A stretch of 44,426 bases of DNA from Candidatus Pullichristensenella stercorigallinarum. GTDB lineage: Bacteria > Bacillota > Clostridia > Christensenellales > Aristaeellaceae. The stretch is taken from NCBI GenBank assembly GCA_018712945.1, contig DVFZ01000086.1:1-44426 (forward strand), in the 5' to 3' direction. Shown in pieces: positions 42,646 to 44,426 of the stretch; positions within the stretch are counted from its first letter, which is position 1; each line of letters starts with the position of its first letter. The notes under the pieces were generated by a model. The model was not told where the DNA came from and made no database searches. It saw only the letters and a program-made list of their open reading frames with translations. Made by a program: the position numbers and the translations under genes.

Positions 42646-43440
42646 TTGCAATTTATAGCAGGCGAGGCGCCGCACGGCGTTTTCGATATCTGGACGGTTT
42701 TTGTCAGTCTGACCATATTTCTCCGGAATATGTGGGAGATTACAAGGACATTTTACCACATATCTACGGAAACCTGACATCCCTGGAAGAAGCATACATA
42801 TGCCAGAGCGTGCAGTCTCTGTTAAAATTGTAATTGGCCCGGCGGATGTGGCTGTATTTTCCCGCCTACTCCCTGCAAAGCTCTTGGCACGGCGGCATGT
42901 TTCTACGAGGCAGCCGTACAGGCCGTCTTACCCTGACAATTCAGCGTGTGTGCCGACGTCATACCGGCATCTATCACCAGAGGCCTCTGGATAGCGTCCT
43001 CAATGGTTCTCAGGCAGCCGGCGATGCTCGCAACCATCTCCATCATACACGCATAACCGCATTCGGCGTTCTCCAACAGAGTGCAAAACCGTTGTTACAG
43101 GTTCAGAGCGGAAAATGAACGACGCCCATGGCGATTGGCGCCTATAAAGCCGCGCCTCCTCCCTATCAATTTTTCAAGCATCGCTCCTGATCGCTGGTGG
43201 CCAACGATTTCCCCCGATGAAAGCGCCTTGAAAGCTACTTTACAGCAAGGCACGCTTCCCCGCTTCCTGCCCTCAGAGCATCCGCCGCCAGTTTATCATT
43301 CATTGGAGGTATGCTTCTTCTAAATATCGCATAGTTATTATACATCCAGCGCATTGCTTTGTTGAGCATCATTCAGAGTGGAGGCCCAAACACCCACTCG
43401 CACAACTTTTACGCACTTTTTTGCCTCTTTGGAAGAAAAA
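42646..43440. other. Gene-poor tract, probably decayed sequence
   Basis: About 795 bp with no gene that I can support. Short coding-like fragments exist: plus strand about 42680-42833 (ends EEAYICQSVQSLLKL) and minus strand 42903-43094 (63 codons, contains MEMVASIAGCLRTIEDAIQR), the latter without a usual start codon or ribosome binding site. They may be remains of genes next to the integration site. Codon-like composition alone could also produce them. Confidence 0.45.
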
Positions 43441-43443
43441 CTA

Positions 43444-43473
43444 TTGACTTTTGCGGATGGTTCATGGTATAAT
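43444..43473 (+). promoter_or_regulatory. Promoter of tRNA-Val
   Basis: TTGACT, 18 bp, TATAAT, ending 14 bp before the mature tRNA. Confidence 0.85.
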
Positions 43474-43487
43474 ATCCATCGTCGCGT

Positions 43488-43564
43488 GGGGTTATAGCTC
43501 AGTTGGTTAGAGCGTTACGTTGACATCGTAAAGGTCAGAGGTTCGAGCCCTCCTAACCCCACCA
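43488..43564 (+). tRNA. tRNA-Val (anticodon GAC)
   Basis: 77 nt including encoded CCA. Acceptor stem GGGGTTA/TAACCCC, D-arm GCTC...GAGC, anticodon stem TTACG/CGTAA with loop TTGACAT (GAC, reading GUC and GUU), and TTCGAGC T-loop. It is followed by a terminator and an integrase remnant, as is common for element insertion at tRNA 3' ends. Confidence 0.96.
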
Positions 43565-43566
43565 CT

Positions 43567-43594
43567 AAACCGCCTGATAATCGGGCGGTTTTTT
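43567..43594 (+). terminator. Terminator of tRNA-Val
   Basis: AAACCGCC pairs with GGCGGTTT, followed by a T-run. Confidence 0.85.
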
Positions 43595-43620
43595 CATGTT
43601 TCTGCACAAAGTTCAGTAAA

Positions 43621-43687
43621 TTTTACGCAAATATTGAATGATTTTATGCGTATTTTTTACATTTTGCATTAAAAATACGCAAAAGAG
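43621..43687. repeat. TACGCA repeats and AT-rich inverted repeat near the tRNA
   Basis: TTTTACGCA at 43621, TGCGTATTTTT (43647-43657) and AAAAATACGCA (43671-43681); the last two form a perfect 11-bp inverted repeat. Another TTTTACGCA is at 43407 before the tRNA. They could be arm-type integrase sites of an attachment region, or a terminator for the integrase fragment. Confidence 0.45.
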
Positions 43688-43699
43688 TCACAAAAACTG

Positions 43700-43960
43700 T
43701 CACATAGCTGCCATTCGCTCAAAGTGCGCTTCCATTGTCTTTCCGGCCTTGGTCACAAGCGTTTCGTCACAGTGAATATATGTTCGCAGCGCCATGCGTT
43801 CATCCTCATGCCCTGCAATCGCCTGAATGGTTTTCAGATCTACGCCCTCGCGGTTTAAGGCGGTCAAATATGTGTGCCTGCCGATGTATGGTGTCATGCC
43901 GTGTATGTCAATGGTGCGCTTGATTCGCTGCCATGCGCGCTTGTGCGTCTGTTCTGTGTA
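43700..43960 (-). pseudogene. Tyrosine recombinase (phage-type integrase), C-terminal remnant
   Basis: 87 codons of open frame (start lost). The catalytic C-terminal box is visible: TPYIGRHTYLT (Arg-His), IAGHED (Gly-His) and the nucleophile Tyr in ALRTYIHCDE. Coding similarity continues upstream of the first ATG (AWQRIKRTIDIHG), so the gene was once longer; the frame is cut by a TAA at 43961. The remaining ~300 N-terminal residues are missing and replaced by a different gene. It lies 136 bp from the tRNA-Val 3' end, the normal place for an integrase. Confidence 0.85.
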
Positions 43961-44316
43961 TTATCATGGCGTTTCAATGCTCGTTTTACTGTGCTTCGGG
44001 AAGCGCCTGTTTCCCGCGCTGTCTCTCTAAGCGTCTTTCCCTCTCTGCGCTTGCTAATAATTTCTTCGTGGTCGTGTTCGCGCGGACGGCCTCCCTTAAA
44101 ACTGTCCGCGCGCCTGTTCTGTGAATAGTCTATGTTGTCATACATGGGCGTTATCAACATATCAACCGTTTCATCCTTGGGTTTTTCGCTGTATAGCGCA
44201 TAATTATATATGGCTTGGCAGCAGTCGAAAGCCATTTCTTTTCCCATCAATCGCGCTATTTTGTCCAGTTGGTCGGCAAACGACTTGAAAAACGTAAATG
44301 TAGGTTTGTCAAACAA
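43894..44316 (-). CDS. Phage/plasmid-type protein (DUF6291-like) fused to an out-of-frame integrase tail
   Basis: 140 codons from a TTG. Residues ~5-50 (FTFFKSFADQLDKIARL, then AFDCCQAIYNYALYSEK) and ITPMYDNIDYSQNRR resemble DUF6291-type proteins of mobile elements. A resolvase-like HTH follows (EIISKRREGKTLRETARETG, then SRSTVKRALKRHD). The final ~25 codons read integrase DNA in a wrong frame and so are not native. No convincing ribosome binding site precedes the TTG, so the start may be upstream or lost. Probably a deletion joined this gene to the integrase. Confidence 0.55.
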   Translation of the reverse strand: MFDKPTFTFFKSFADQLDKIARLMGKEMAFDCCQAIYNYALYSEKPKDETVDMLITPMYDNIDYSQNRRADSFKGGRPREHDHEEIISKRREGKTLRETARETGASRSTVKRALKRHDNTQNRRTSAHGSESSAPLTYTA

Positions 44317-44390
44317 ATTGGACGTAAAAGGAAGAAAGAATTTGGCGAGGGGAGAGCCAGTTCAGAGGGCGCATGGGGCGGTCGTTGCTC

Positions 44391-44426
44391 CGACTTTGGC
44401 AGGCAGCTAGCTGCCTGCCAAAGTCG
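44391..44426. repeat. Perfect 36-bp palindrome at the end of the window
   Basis: CGACTTTGGCAGGCAGCT is followed immediately by its exact reverse complement, with no loop, and the window stops at the last base. This may be a real palindrome or a fold-back artefact at a contig end. Confidence 0.8.

Overview
The window looks like a piece of a GC-rich (roughly 60 %) Bacillota chromosome, class Clostridia, possibly Christensenellales-like. This placement is inferred from strong AGGAGG-type ribosome binding sites, sigma-A promoters with 17-18 bp spacing, a T-box leader, CtsR-type operators, a split MetH with a separate activation protein, and paired hisS-aspS. No rRNA or taxonomic marker is present to fix it further.

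Layout. 1-6.9 kb: a dispersed repeat, an aldehyde dehydrogenase, and a five-gene minus-strand operon (split transketolase, a possible SCP2-like protein, zinc alcohol dehydrogenase, a double-headed MerR regulator). 7.1-9.2 kb: a small heavy-metal-associated protein, a membrane-anchored methyltransferase and a polyferredoxin-like protein. 9.4-17.3 kb: a cell-surface cluster holding a 1087-residue protein with thirteen His/Cys modules, a CapA-like protein lacking key metal ligands, mutY, a small DUF6440-type gene and a membrane protein with a Thr-Pro stalk. 17.5-20.4 kb: a NYN-LOTUS RNA-processing-type protein, a small conserved-looking protein and a frame-broken MATE transporter; two related stem-loops with the same loop precede the last two. 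20.4-27.7 kb: ybaK, bcp, a frame-broken asnB, an orphan response regulator, a DUF1015 gene and serA/serC. 27.9-31.2 kb: HAD phosphatase, MATE transporter and AlaX-like editing protein in one operon. 31.3-35.3 kb: CtsR-type hsp20, then a T-box-controlled hisS-aspS. 35.3-42.6 kb: rluA, a frame-broken trmH-type gene, a metF/metH-activation/metH operon, and a secreted SH3 protein. 42.6-44.4 kb: a gene-poor tract, tRNA-Val, and the remains of an integrated element, ending in a perfect 36-bp palindrome.

Functional themes are serine/asparagine and methionine/one-carbon metabolism, translation (two aminoacyl-tRNA synthetases, two tRNA-editing proteins, two RNA modification enzymes) and the cell envelope. 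The most unusual items are the thirteen-module His/Cys surface protein, the twin stem-loops at 18.6 and 19.0 kb, two families of structured intergenic repeats, and an intrinsic terminator whose 3' arm carries the asnB ribosome binding site. Three long genes (MATE, asnB, trmH-type) are each broken by what looks like one missing base; this should be read first as possible sequence error.
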